The notes: generated by a model from the letters alone, not told the origin. DNA of 64,000 bases from Nocardioides carbamazepini (GCF_024614185.1 NZ_JAHTLF010000016.1:496001-560000); one strand, 5' to 3'. Positions 47,033 to 55,841 are shown, counted from the first letter of the stretch. Program-made: numbers and translations.

Positions 47033-47080
47033 GCCTCGCGTCCAGGCTCAGGTCCTGGCGGCGGGTGCCGATGGACCTGC

Positions 47081-47668
47081 GTGTCCGTCGTGCGCACCCT
47101 GCTCGCTGCCGTGTTGCTGGCGACGGCGGTGACGGCGGTGACGGGGCTGCCCGGGCTGCCTGTACCCGGCGCGGTCGCCGACGCCGCGCCGATCGAGGAC
47201 TACGCGGCGTACGAGCCGCCCGTCCGCTGCTCGCCGCGCGACCGGCCCGGCACGGAGGCGCTCGCCCGCTGGACGCTCCGCCGCTTCGGCGGCACGTTCG
47301 GCGGCATCTCCCGGGCGTGCGGCAGCAGCCCCTCGGAGCACAGCGAGGGGCGGGCCTTCGACTGGACCGTCGACGTACGTCGACCGGCGGACCGGCGTCG
47401 CGTCCGCAGGCTCCTCGCCACCCTCTTCGCCCCCGACGCCGCCGGCAACCCGGCCGCCCTGGCCCGGCGGATGGGTGTCATGTACGTCATCTGGGACGAC
47501 ACCACCTGGTCCTCCTGGCGCCGATTCGCGCCCGCGCCGTACCTCAGCGCCGCCTGCCCGACCAGGCGCGAGTGCTCCCGCACCCTGCGGCACCGCGACC
47601 ACGTGCACATCTCGCTCACCCGGGCGGCCGCGCGGGGCAGGCTCTCCTGGTACGCCGGGCGGGTCTGA
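47081..47668 (+). CDS. Secreted LAS-type metallopeptidase-like protein
   Basis: 195 residues from GTG 47081. A signal peptide ends near residue 35 (AVADAAP). The domain has SEHSEGRAFDWTVD (H-x6-D) and RDHVHISLT (H-x-H), the zinc ligand pattern of LAS-type peptidases related to peptidoglycan D,D-peptidases (M15-like). Cysteines at RCSP, ACGSS, AACPT and RECSR may pair. Its likely role is cell-wall processing. It precedes a strong inverted repeat. Confidence 0.78.
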   Translation: MSVVRTLLAAVLLATAVTAVTGLPGLPVPGAVADAAPIEDYAAYEPPVRCSPRDRPGTEALARWTLRRFGGTFGGISRACGSSPSEHSEGRAFDWTVDVRRPADRRRVRRLLATLFAPDAAGNPAALARRMGVMYVIWDDTTWSSWRRFAPAPYLSAACPTRRECSRTLRHRDHVHISLTRAAARGRLSWYAGRV

Positions 47669-47672
47669 ACCC

Positions 47673-47735
47673 CGTCGTACCGGACATATCGGTCGTGAAT
47701 TCAGCGGAATCACGACCGATATGTCCGGTACGACG
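47673..47735. terminator. Long convergent hairpin before citrate synthase
   Basis: A stem of about 29 bp with one bulged base: 47673-47697 with 47711-47735, continued by ATTC (47699-47702) with GAAT (47707-47710), loop AGCG. Between the stops of 47668 (+) and 47756 (-). Strong bidirectional terminator, though unusually long. Confidence 0.85.
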
Positions 47736-47755
47736 AAATCAGACCGGCCCCGTGC

Positions 47756-48859
47756 TCACTGGCCCCAGGCGGCGTCCCAGCCCTCGATGTCGCTGGCAGG
47801 GCGGGCGGCCGGACCGGTGTAGATCGCCGAGGGGCGGATCAGGCGGCCGGTCCGCTTCTGCTCGAGGATGTGGGCCGACCAGCCGCCGGTGCGCGCGCAG
47901 GTGAACATCGAGGTGAACATGTGGGCGGGGACCTCGGCGAAGTCGAGGACGATCGCGGCCCAGAACTCGACGTTCGTCTCCAGCACGCGGTCGGGGCGGC
48001 GGGCCCGGAGCTCCGACAGGGCGGCCTTCTCGAGCGCCTCGGCGACCTCGTAGCGGGGAGCGTCGAGCTCGCGGGCGGTGCGGCGCAGGACCCGGGCGCG
48101 GGGGTCCTCGGCGCGGTAGACGCGGTGGCCGAAGCCCATCAGGCGCTCGCCGGAGTCGAGCAGTCCCTTGACGTAGCCCTCGGCGTCGCCGCTCTTCTCG
48201 ACCTCCTCGATCATGTGCAGCACCCGCGAGGGCGCGCCGCCGTGCAGCGGGCCGCTCATCGCGCCGATGGCGCCGGAGAAGGCGGCCGCGACGTCGGCGC
48301 CGGTCGAGGTGATCACCCGGGCGGTGAACGTCGAGGCGTTCATGCCGTGCTCGGCGGCCGAGGACCAGTAGGCGTCGATGGCGTGGGCGTGCTTCGGGTC
48401 GGCCTCGCCGCGCCAGCGGATGAGGAACCTCTCGGCCAGCGTCCTGCCCTCGTCGACCGTCTTCTGGGGTACGACGGGCAGGTGGAGGTCGCGGGCCGAC
48501 TGGCCGGCGTACGAGAGGACCATCACGGCCACCCGGGCGAGGTCGGCGCGGGCCTGCTCGTCGTCGATGTCGTAGGTCTGACCGAAGCCGAACGCCGGCG
48601 CGAGCATGGCGATCGCCGCCTGGACGTCCACCCGCACGTCGCCGGTGTGGACGGGGAGGCTGAACGCCTCCGCCGGCGGCAGGCCGGGGCTGAAGGAGCC
48701 GTCGATGAGCAGGCCCCAGACGTTCTCGAAGGGCACCCGGCCGACCAGGTCCTCGATGTCGACACCGCGGTAGCGCAGGGCCGAGCCTTCCTTGTCGGGC
48801 TCCGCGATCTGGGTCTCGAAGGCGATGACGCCCTCCAGTCCGTGGTGTACCTCGGGCAT
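47756..48859 (-). CDS. gltA: Citrate synthase
   Basis: 367 residues. Catalytic/binding blocks GPLHGGAPSRVLHM, GFGHRVYRAEDPRA and LETNVEFWAAIVLDF are intact, with RPSAIYTGPAARP near the end. The enzyme condenses acetyl-CoA and oxaloacetate, the first step of the TCA cycle; 2-methylcitrate activity cannot be excluded by sequence. ATG 48859 follows AAGGAG at about 8 bases; longer versions to 48937 lack homology. Divergent from pdxH. Confidence 0.92.
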   Translation of the reverse strand: MPEVHHGLEGVIAFETQIAEPDKEGSALRYRGVDIEDLVGRVPFENVWGLLIDGSFSPGLPPAEAFSLPVHTGDVRVDVQAAIAMLAPAFGFGQTYDIDDEQARADLARVAVMVLSYAGQSARDLHLPVVPQKTVDEGRTLAERFLIRWRGEADPKHAHAIDAYWSSAAEHGMNASTFTARVITSTGADVAAAFSGAIGAMSGPLHGGAPSRVLHMIEEVEKSGDAEGYVKGLLDSGERLMGFGHRVYRAEDPRARVLRRTARELDAPRYEVAEALEKAALSELRARRPDRVLETNVEFWAAIVLDFAEVPAHMFTSMFTCARTGGWSAHILEQKRTGRLIRPSAIYTGPAARPASDIEGWDAAWGQ

Positions 48860-48957
48860 CGGCGAACTCCTTCGAAGCGATGAGTGCAGGTGCGTCCGAG
48901 CCGGGCGACCCGCGGGCCACCCGGCATTCTGCCCCACGCCCCTGCGGGGGCGGTCCC

Positions 48958-48963
48958 TAAGGT
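48958..48963 (+). promoter_or_regulatory. Predicted -10 of leaderless pdxH
   Basis: TAAGGT is followed by six bases and ATG 48970, with no Shine-Dalgarno. Prediction only. Confidence 0.4.
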
Positions 48964-48969
48964 GGGTCC

Positions 48970-49641
48970 ATGGCCGCCGACCCGACTTCGCTCTCCGACC
49001 TCGCCGCCCTGCGCCGGGAGTACGGCGACCGCGGGCTGGCCGAGTCCGATGTGCCCGACGTGCCGTGGCCGCTGTGGCAGCGCTGGTTCGACGAGGTGGC
49101 CGCGGCCGGCGTGCACGAGCCGAACGCGATGGTCGTGGCGACCGTCGACCCCGACGGGGCGCCGTCGGCGCGGATGGTGCTGCTCAAGGGCGTCGCGGCC
49201 CAGGGCCCGGACGACGGGTTCACCTTCTTCACCAACACCGGCTCCCGCAAGGGTGCCGCGCTGGGCGCGGAGCCGCGGTGCGCGCTGCTGTTCCCGTGGC
49301 ACCCGCTGGAGCGCCAGGTCCGGGTGGAGGGGACGGCGCACCCGCTCGCCGCGGAGCAGGTCGCGGCGTACTTCGGTTCCCGGCCACGCGGCGCCCAGCT
49401 CGGTGCCTGGGCCTCACCGCAGTCCCAGGTGGTCGACGGCCGGGCGGAGCTCGACCGGCGCTACGGCGAGGCCGAGGAGCGCTTCGCCGGAGCGGAGGTT
49501 CCGGTCCCGCCGGCCTGGGGCGGCTATCGCGTGCGGCCGACGTCCTTCGAGTTCTGGCAGGGGCGACCCGGCCGGCTGCACGATCGGCTGCGCTACGCCC
49601 GCACGGCCACCGGGTGGGAGGTCACCAGGCTCGCACCCTGA
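48970..49641 (+). CDS. pdxH: Pyridoxamine/pyridoxine 5'-phosphate oxidase
   Basis: 223 residues. It uses FMN and O2 to make PLP from PNP or PMP. FMN/substrate segments: NAMVVATVDPDGAPSARMVL, GFTFFTNTGSRKGAAL, FPWHPLERQVRVEG and RPRGAQLGAWASPQSQVV; C-terminal FEFWQGRPGRLHDRLRY is the family end. Start ATG 48970 is probably leaderless. The last 49 bases overlap the tail of the next gene on the opposite strand. Confidence 0.93.
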   Translation: MAADPTSLSDLAALRREYGDRGLAESDVPDVPWPLWQRWFDEVAAAGVHEPNAMVVATVDPDGAPSARMVLLKGVAAQGPDDGFTFFTNTGSRKGAALGAEPRCALLFPWHPLERQVRVEGTAHPLAAEQVAAYFGSRPRGAQLGAWASPQSQVVDGRAELDRRYGEAEERFAGAEVPVPPAWGGYRVRPTSFEFWQGRPGRLHDRLRYARTATGWEVTRLAP

Positions 49642-50336
49642 GGCGAGCCGCTGTCGCGGGGCTGGTCGGACCTCTGGGCCGCCGCATAGATCGCGCCGAG
49701 CAGGATCAGCACCGCGATCACCCCGACCAGGATCAGCGTCTCGCGCCGGTCGGCACCCCCGACGGGCGGGCGCCCCGGCGTCGGCCGCGCGGTCACGGCG
49801 CCGGGCGTGAGATCCGCCTCGGTCTCGGCGTGGGGCTCCCTGTCCGGCCCGGGTACGCCGGGCTCCGGCTCGGGCTGCTCCGGTACGAGGAGTGCCACCG
49901 GCTCGAGAACGGGTTCGGCGGCGGACTCGGCGGCGGACTCGGGGGCGGAGCCCGGCGCGTGCCGGCTCGGGCGGTGGCTGGAGCGCCGCCGCCGGCTGCT
50001 GCGACGGCGGCGCCGGACCACCTCGTCGCCGAGGCCGGGTACCTGGCCCGCGCCCTCGAGCGGCTCGAACCGGGGAATGGCGTGCTCGGTCACCACGACC
50101 CGGCGCAGCGCCTCGTGCTCGTCGTCGGGCAGCTCCGCGGGCGCGACCTGCGCGACCTCCTCGACCCGCGCGACCTCCTCGGGGTCCACGACCTCCTCGG
50201 CCGCGTCCTCGGGCGCCACGTCGAACCGCGGCACCTCGTGGGAGGGGATCAGCAGCGAGCGGAACTCGGCATGCGCCCGCGCGCGCTCCTCGGCACGGAG
50301 GGCGTCGCGGGGGTCGGTGCGGTCGTCGGCTGCCAC
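49593..50336 (-). CDS. Acidic protein with C-terminal membrane segment
   Basis: 247 residues from GTG 50336, with GAGGA about 9 bases upstream (no other clear start). Acidic N-terminal half (AEEVVDPEEVARVEEVAQVA), a highly basic patch (EVVRRRRRSSRRRRSSHRPS), a Glu/Pro/Ala region, then a single membrane helix near 205-225 (LILVGVIAVLILLGAIYAA). Probably a cytoplasmic or anchored regulator. Family not recognised. The stop falls inside pdxH, a 49-base tail overlap. Confidence 0.6.
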   Translation of the reverse strand: MAADDRTDPRDALRAEERARAHAEFRSLLIPSHEVPRFDVAPEDAAEEVVDPEEVARVEEVAQVAPAELPDDEHEALRRVVVTEHAIPRFEPLEGAGQVPGLGDEVVRRRRRSSRRRRSSHRPSRHAPGSAPESAAESAAEPVLEPVALLVPEQPEPEPGVPGPDREPHAETEADLTPGAVTARPTPGRPPVGGADRRETLILVGVIAVLILLGAIYAAAQRSDQPRDSGSPQGASLVTSHPVAVRA

Positions 50337-50464
50337 GAGGACATCCTCGCGGATCCGGATGCGCCGGCGCCCGCTGACGGGCCAGCTGGTGGGACCGCCG
50401 TCTCGAGGACCACGAGGAACGCCTCTCCGGTCGGCCGCCGGACTCGCCACCTGGCTCCCCTTCG

Positions 50465-51928
50465 TCAGGGTGATTCGGACGACAGCCGCGCCGGGCCCGT
50501 CGCGCCGGAGGCACGCAGCGCCCGCGGTCGGGTGCACACCAGTCCCACCACGAGCACGCCGAGCCCGCAGCAGAGCATGACCAGCCAGCCCGCGTGGGTC
50601 GCGGCGGCGAGCTCCGCGCCGGGCGGTCCTCCGGTCCGTCCGCCGAGGCGGCCGTCGAGGTGGCCGTCGAGGTGGCCGAGCGCGACGGCGCCGATGACGG
50701 CGACGCCGAGAGTGGTCCCGACCTGGCGGCTCGTGGTCGCGACCGCCGCGGCGACGCCGGCCTGCTCCTGCGGCATCCCGGAGACGGCCGTGTTGGTGAT
50801 GGGGGCGTTGATCGCGCCGAAGCCGGTGCCGAGCGCGACGTAGGCGAGCACCAGGATCGCGTACGACGTGTCTTCGTGGACCGTCAGCAGCACCAGCGCC
50901 GAGAGGGCCAGCCCCGTTCCCGCGACGAGCAGCGGGATCCGCGGCCCACGGGCGCCGACGACGCGGCCCGAGAGTGGCGAGGCGATCGCGATCATCGCGG
51001 CCATGGGCAGCGTCATCAACCCGGCGTGGAGCGGGCTGAGGCCACGTACGTCCTGCAGGTAGAGCGAGTTGAGGAACAGGAAGCCGCCGAAGGCGGCGAA
51101 GCCCAGCACGGCGAGCAGCACGGCCCCGGCGAACGGGACGCTGCGGAAGAGGCGTGGGTCGATCAGCGGCTGGTCGCGGCGCAGCTCGTAGCGCACGAGG
51201 GCGACGCACGAGACGGCGGCGGCCGCCAGACAGCCCGTGACGACGGCGGAGCCCCAGCCCAGCCCGCGGCCCTCGATGATCCCGAACGTGAGGGCGCTGA
51301 GCATCACGGCGACGAGGACCTGGCCGACGGGGTCGAAACGCCGCGGTCGCTCGGCGCGGGACTCGGGGACGAACATCGCGGTCAGGACCAGGGCGGCAGC
51401 TGCCACGGGCAGGTTGACCCAGAAGATCGCGCGCCAGCCGACGGCGTCGACGAGCACCCCGCCGACGACCGGGCCCAGGGCCATCGACAGGCCGGCCATG
51501 CTGCCCCAGACGCCGATCGCGCGGGCCCGCTCCCGAGGGCTGGTGTAGGTGGTCGTGATGATCGACATCGCGACCGGGTTCAGCATCGCTCCGCCGACGG
51601 CCTGGAGCACTCGGGCCGCGATCAGCACCTCCACGCTGGGTGCCACCGAGCAGAGCAGGGAGCCCACGGCGAAGGTGACCAGCCCGGCCTGGAGGACCCG
51701 GCGTCGCCCGAACCGGTCCGCGAGGGCGCCGGCGAGCATCAGCAGGCTGGCGAGCACCACGGTGTAGGCGTCGATCACCCACTGCAGCTGGGTGTAGGTG
51801 GCGTGCAGATCGCGTTCGATGGACGGCAGCGCGAGGTTGAGTCCAGTGATGTCGATGCCGACCATGACCAGGCTCAGGCAGCAGATGCCGAGGACCAGCC
51901 CGGGACGCGGAGCCGGGCGGTCGCTCAT
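50465..51928 (-). CDS. DHA2-type MFS drug efflux transporter
   Basis: 487 residues, about 14 membrane segments. Motif A-like GALADRFGRRRVLQAGLV and motif C-like GPVVGGVLVDAVGWRAIFWV, with TYTSPRERARAIGVWGSMAG, fit the EmrB/QacA (DHA2) family of proton-driven efflux pumps. A loop near residue 440 has a short repeat (GHLDGHLDGRLGGRTGG) encoded by a 12-base DNA duplication. ATG 51928 overlaps the MarR stop (ATGA), so MarR and pump are one unit. Confidence 0.9.
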   Translation of the reverse strand: MSDRPAPRPGLVLGICCLSLVMVGIDITGLNLALPSIERDLHATYTQLQWVIDAYTVVLASLLMLAGALADRFGRRRVLQAGLVTFAVGSLLCSVAPSVEVLIAARVLQAVGGAMLNPVAMSIITTTYTSPRERARAIGVWGSMAGLSMALGPVVGGVLVDAVGWRAIFWVNLPVAAAALVLTAMFVPESRAERPRRFDPVGQVLVAVMLSALTFGIIEGRGLGWGSAVVTGCLAAAAVSCVALVRYELRRDQPLIDPRLFRSVPFAGAVLLAVLGFAAFGGFLFLNSLYLQDVRGLSPLHAGLMTLPMAAMIAIASPLSGRVVGARGPRIPLLVAGTGLALSALVLLTVHEDTSYAILVLAYVALGTGFGAINAPITNTAVSGMPQEQAGVAAAVATTSRQVGTTLGVAVIGAVALGHLDGHLDGRLGGRTGGPPGAELAAATHAGWLVMLCCGLGVLVVGLVCTRPRALRASGATGPARLSSESP

Positions 51929-52356
51929 GCGGTGCCCGCGTCGCGCATCTTCGCGAGCAGCCGGGCCAGATCGCGCCGTTCGGCGGCCGAGAGCACGTCG
52001 ACCGCGGCCGGGACGGCCACGGGGAGCGACCGCACCTCCTCCATCCAGTCACGGCCCGAGTCGGTGATCTCGACGATCTTGGCCCGCCCGTCCTCCGGGT
52101 GGGGGCGGCGCGTGACCAGGCCGCGGTCGACCAGGTCCGTCACGATCACCGAGGCGGCCGGGGCGTCCACGTGGAGCAGGTCGGCCAGGTCGCGCTGGGT
52201 GAGGGCACGCCGTTCGAGCCGACGCATGGCGCGGTACCGGCTGAACGGGACCTCCAGCCTGCTCTCGAACGTCTCCCGCCACAGATTCTTGTGGTCCATG
52301 ACCAGCTCGGTCATCGCCAACCACAGCTTCAAGGGCGTCTGATTGCTTGTGCTCAT
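51925..52356 (-). CDS. MarR family transcriptional regulator
   Basis: 143 residues. wHTH at about 42-100 (ALTQRDLADLLHVDAPAASV, IVTDLVDRGLVTRRPHPEDG, KIVEITDSGRDWM). Start ATG 52356 is six bases after a TACAAT -10, so leaderless. A palindrome overlaps both. MarR proteins sense small molecules and repress efflux genes; here the pump follows directly. Confidence 0.9.
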   Translation of the reverse strand: MSTSNQTPLKLWLAMTELVMDHKNLWRETFESRLEVPFSRYRAMRRLERRALTQRDLADLLHVDAPAASVIVTDLVDRGLVTRRPHPEDGRAKIVEITDSGRDWMEEVRSLPVAVPAAVDVLSAAERRDLARLLAKMRDAGTA

Positions 52357-52370
52357 ACAACGATTGTATG
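52354..52370. promoter_or_regulatory. MarR operator over the start codon and -10
   Basis: CATACAACGATTGTATG is a perfect 7+7 dyad with CGA at the centre. It includes the ATG of marR (52354-52356 on the minus strand) and the -10 TACAAT (52363-52368). TGGACT 18 bases further upstream is a candidate -35. A repressor here would block its own promoter. Confidence 0.65.
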
Positions 52371-52422
52371 AACACAACTATATTGAAGTCCAGCGGTCCT
52401 CGGGGCCCGGCGGTGCGCGGGA

Positions 52423-53397
52423 TCACCGCCCGGCGTCGTCCAGGGCGGCCTTGGTGAGCGTGCGGCCCAGGTCGAGCAGCTCCTCGGCCCGGTGGAAGTC
52501 GATGGTCCGGGCGGCGCTGAGCGGGATGGTGACGAGGACGTCGGGCGGCAGCGCGGCCAGGCGGTAGCGCGTGATCAGGCTCTGCATCGCGTCGAACGAC
52601 AACGACACCACCTCCGAGGTCCGCACGTCCGGCCGTACGTCGACGGCGTCGGCCACGGGTGCCTCGGCGGGTGCCTCGGGCGGCCGCGCGGCCGGCACGC
52701 CCGCGTCGGAGGACAGCTCCGCGGCCTCCAGTGCCGCCTCCGCGTCGAGCTCGCTGCTCTCGCCCCGGCGGAACCGGCGGCGCAGGTCGGCCGCCCACTC
52801 CGCCCGGCGCACCGAGAAGCCGCGGGCCGGGGAGGTCGGCTCGTGCGGCTCGCGTGGTCCCTGGAGGGAGACGGCGATCGTGAAGTCGGCGACCGCGGCG
52901 GCGGTCGGCTCGAGCGGCAGTGGATTGAGCAGGCCGCCGTCGACGAGGACCCGGCCGTCGACGACGGCGGGGGTGAACAGGCCGGGGATGGCGAAGGAGG
53001 CCCGCATCGCGGGGATCAGCGGACCGCGCTGGAACCACACCTCGCGGCGGGCGAGGAGATCCGTGGCGACAGCGGTGTAGGGGATGGCCAGCGACTCGAT
53101 CGTCACGTCGCCGACGATCTCGTCGAGCGCGGCCATCAGACGCTCGGCCGTGGCCGCACCGCCGCCCGCCCACGTCGGATCGGCCAGCCGGACCACCCGG
53201 CGACCGGTGAGCGTCGCGGCCCACGCGGCGAACTCGTCGTCCTTGCCCGCGGCGACCAGGCCGCCCACGACGGCACCCATCGACGTACCCGAGACCGCGA
53301 CGATCTCGTGACCGCGGTCGCGGATCTCCTGGACCGCGCCGAGGTGGGCGTACCCGCGGGCGCCGCCGGAGCCGAGGACCAGAGCGACGCGTGCCAT
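52423..53397 (-). CDS. Patatin-like phospholipase
   Basis: 324 residues. Oxyanion-hole motif GSGGARGYAHLGAV (9-22), nucleophile Ser39 in VSGTSMGAVVG, and catalytic Asp153 in VLVDGGLLNPL; together these form the Ser-Asp dyad of patatin lipases. The later half is Ala/Glu-rich and may be regulatory. ATG 53397 follows CACAAT plus six bases, likely leaderless. Divergent from the S15-type hydrolase. Confidence 0.9.
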   Translation of the reverse strand: MARVALVLGSGGARGYAHLGAVQEIRDRGHEIVAVSGTSMGAVVGGLVAAGKDDEFAAWAATLTGRRVVRLADPTWAGGGAATAERLMAALDEIVGDVTIESLAIPYTAVATDLLARREVWFQRGPLIPAMRASFAIPGLFTPAVVDGRVLVDGGLLNPLPLEPTAAAVADFTIAVSLQGPREPHEPTSPARGFSVRRAEWAADLRRRFRRGESSELDAEAALEAAELSSDAGVPAARPPEAPAEAPVADAVDVRPDVRTSEVVSLSFDAMQSLITRYRLAALPPDVLVTIPLSAARTIDFHRAEELLDLGRTLTKAALDDAGR

Positions 53398-53458
53398 GGC
53401 TCCATTGTGGGTCGGGCGCCGCGACATAGCCCACGAGCGCTCGTGTCGTTGTGCTCAC

Positions 53459-55186
53459 ATGGGACCGCGAACCCTCACCAGACTCCTTGTCGCACTCAGC
53501 CTCGCCGGGACCGGCCTGGCGGCCTCGCCACGACCGGCCGGTGCCGACGATCCGGCCACCCCCGCTCCGGTCGTCGTCGACCAGCGGTTCACCGCGTCGG
53601 ACGGGGTCGAGCTGCAGACGACGCTGACCAGTGTCGGCCCGGTGACGGCCAAGCCCACCGTGGTGGAGTTCTCGCCCTACGGCGACAACAGCCGGACGCT
53701 CGAGGTGACGCCGGACTACAACTTCCTGCTGGTCCAGATCCGCGGCACCGGCGACAGTGACGGTTCCTTCGACGCGCTCGGCCCGAAGAGCCAGCGCGAC
53801 GTGGTCGAGGTGCTGCAGTGGGCCTGCGCGCAGCCGTTCAGCGACGGCGACCTGGCCCTCAACGGCTTCTCCGCCAGCGCGATCGTGCTCTACAACTCCT
53901 GGCACCAGCAGCTGCCGTGCGTGAAGGCGGCGATCCTGCGCTCCGGCACCCACGAGCTCTACCGCGACCTGCTCGTGCCCGGCGGTGTCCTCAACCTCGT
54001 GCCCGGTGCCGGGGTGATCGGCATGATCGGCGCCCCGGCCCTGCTGCAGGGGATCGACCGCCTGCGGCGCGATCCGGCCACCTCGCTCGGCGTGGTCGGC
54101 GGGCTCTTCGCCAGCGGCCTCGGCGTGCTCGCGCACCCCCGCCTCGACTCCTGGTGGACCGAGCGCGGCTGGCGCGGCGACGCCAACGACATCCCGGTGC
54201 TCATGCTCAACGGGTTCTACGACGTCGAGTCGCGCGGTGTGTTCCAGGCCTTCCAGGCGCTGCGCGACGACGGCGCGCACCTCGTGATGGAGGGCGGGCA
54301 CGACGGCACTCCGGCCGGCACCGACGGCGGCGCGGGGGAGGCCCGGGCCTGGCTCGACCACTACCTGCGCGGCGAGGACAACGGGATCGAGAGCCGGCCC
54401 GCGGTCCGGCTGCTGCTCGCCCACGGCGACCGGGCGGCGTACCTCGATGGTCAGTACACGGTCCGGGACGCCACCGACTGGCCGGTCCCCGGCACCACCT
54501 GGACCGAGCTCGCCCTCGGCGCGGGCAAGCGGCTGACGACCGAGCCGTCGGTGACCGCGCGCAAGGAGTCCTACCTGACCCTGCCGACCCTGCCGACCAT
54601 GTCGGACGTGCCGACCTGGTCGCTGCTGGAGGCCGGTGGCGCGAAGGCGCTCACGGGGACGCTGCCCTTCCTCGGCCACTCCAACGCGGTTGCCGTCGAC
54701 CACCTGACCGGCCTGACCTACACGACCGATGCTCTGGCGGACGACGTGGCACTGGCGGGTCCGCTCGCGCTCGACCTGCCCCTGGCGACCACGACGCCGG
54801 GGTCCGGCATCTGGGCGATCCTCTCCGACGTCGCCCCGGACGGTTCCGCGCACCCCCTGACCGTCGGCCGGCTCTCCACCGACTACCCGAACCTGGTCCC
54901 CGGCCGGTCGCTGAGCGACGGCGGCGCGGTGGTGCAGCCCTACGGGGACTACGGCACCGTCGACCGGGCGACGATGGGCAGGTTCCGGCGCTACCAGGTC
55001 GAGCTGTGGCCGGTCGGCAACGTCTTCCGGGCCGGTCACCGGCTCCGGATCCAGATCGTCGGGACCTCGCTGTTCTCGCCGCTGTCGCTGCCGGCCCTGC
55101 ACACCCTCCGGGTCGGCGGCAGCGAGGGTGCCCGGCTGCGGGTGCCCGTGCTCCCGGGCAGCGACCTCGCCGCCGCGCTCGACTGA
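53459..55186 (+). CDS. Secreted S15/CocE-type hydrolase
   Basis: 575 residues. Signal peptide ends near PRPAGA. The core begins TASDGVELQTTLTSVGPVTA and FLLVQIRGTGDSDGSFD. Nucleophile Ser lies in LNGFSASAIVLY, where the usual GxSYxG is GFSASA; Asp in LNGFYDVES; His in EGGHDGTPAG. The C-terminal jelly-roll (RYQVELWPVGNVFRAGHRLR) is the X-Pro dipeptidyl-peptidase/cocaine-esterase domain. Likely an esterase or peptidase outside the cell. ATG 53459 was chosen over 53396 because a signal peptide follows directly. Confidence 0.85.
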   Translation: MGPRTLTRLLVALSLAGTGLAASPRPAGADDPATPAPVVVDQRFTASDGVELQTTLTSVGPVTAKPTVVEFSPYGDNSRTLEVTPDYNFLLVQIRGTGDSDGSFDALGPKSQRDVVEVLQWACAQPFSDGDLALNGFSASAIVLYNSWHQQLPCVKAAILRSGTHELYRDLLVPGGVLNLVPGAGVIGMIGAPALLQGIDRLRRDPATSLGVVGGLFASGLGVLAHPRLDSWWTERGWRGDANDIPVLMLNGFYDVESRGVFQAFQALRDDGAHLVMEGGHDGTPAGTDGGAGEARAWLDHYLRGEDNGIESRPAVRLLLAHGDRAAYLDGQYTVRDATDWPVPGTTWTELALGAGKRLTTEPSVTARKESYLTLPTLPTMSDVPTWSLLEAGGAKALTGTLPFLGHSNAVAVDHLTGLTYTTDALADDVALAGPLALDLPLATTTPGSGIWAILSDVAPDGSAHPLTVGRLSTDYPNLVPGRSLSDGGAVVQPYGDYGTVDRATMGRFRRYQVELWPVGNVFRAGHRLRIQIVGTSLFSPLSLPALHTLRVGGSEGARLRVPVLPGSDLAAALD

Positions 55187-55188
55187 GG

Positions 55189-55214
55189 CCGGTCCGGGGC
55201 CCGGCACGGACCGG
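55189..55214. terminator. Convergent hairpin
   Basis: CCGGTCCG (55189-55196) pairs with CGGACCGG (55207-55214) around a 10-base loop, between the hydrolase stop at 55186 and the methyltransferase stop at 55217. Confidence 0.6.
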
Positions 55215-55216
55215 GC

Positions 55217-55744
55217 TCACCGCTCGACCCGCAGCACCACCGAGTCGACCCGGGGCGGCGGCCGGAAGGCCGCGCGCGGCACGGCCCGGCCGACGTGGAG
55301 CCGGTAGCGGCGGGCGTGGCGGGCGCGCGGCGGATCCGCGGCGAGCCGCCGCGCCGTCGCGGACTGCAGCACGAGATCGGCCGAGAGGAGGCGGTCGGTG
55401 CCGAGGAGCAGGCGGACCAGCGGCGTGGACAGGGAGTACGGCGGGCTGGCGACCACCCGGAACGGCCGGGCGGGCAGACGGAGCTCGCGCAGGTCGCAGC
55501 GGACCACGCGCACCCCGCGGTCGGCGTACCGCGCCCGGAGGGCGGCCGCCCGGCCCGGGTGCAGCTCGACGGCGACCACCTGGGCGCCGGCGTCGACCAG
55601 GGGACCGGTCAGCGCGCCGTGCCCGGCGCCGATGTCGAGGACCAGGTCACCCGGCACGACGAGGCTGTCGGCGACGACGCGACGGGCCCAGTCAGGCCGG
55701 AGCGGGTGCCATCCCCAGTCCCGCCGCGTCCGCTGCCCGGACAC
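55217..55744 (-). CDS. Short Erm/KsgA-family rRNA adenine methyltransferase-like protein
   Basis: 175 residues. Motif I VLDIGAGHGALTGPL, acidic ribose-binding VVAVELHPGRAAALRAR and a late RPFRVVASPPYSLSTPLVRL define a class I adenine-methyltransferase of the Erm/KsgA type. The catalytic N-x-P-Y/F reads SPPY, and the C-terminal helical domain (about 70 residues in Erm) is missing. Activity may be altered; a role in self-resistance or rRNA modification is only a possibility. The start GTG 55744 lies about 110 bases from the TetR gene. Confidence 0.75.
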   Translation of the reverse strand: MSGQRTRRDWGWHPLRPDWARRVVADSLVVPGDLVLDIGAGHGALTGPLVDAGAQVVAVELHPGRAAALRARYADRGVRVVRCDLRELRLPARPFRVVASPPYSLSTPLVRLLLGTDRLLSADLVLQSATARRLAADPPRARHARRYRLHVGRAVPRAAFRPPPRVDSVVLRVER

Positions 55745-55821
55745 GACGCACCATCACGAAGAGGCTCATGCCCCGACCGTACGGAGTCCCGGTCCGGGAG
55801 CGCACCTGATTAAATCTCTTG

Positions 55822-55839
55822 TGAGTGAGTGCTCACTCA
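55822..55839. promoter_or_regulatory. TetR-type operator
   Basis: TGAGTGAGTGCTCACTCA: 8-bp arms TGAGTGAG and CTCACTCA are exact reverse complements around TG. It lies directly upstream of the tetR -10, in position to block it. Confidence 0.7.
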
Positions 55840-55841
55840 TT

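Noticed and set aside
55217..55744. KsgA (rRNA dimethyltransferase)
   Set aside because: Too short, lacks the NLPY motif and the C-terminal domain.
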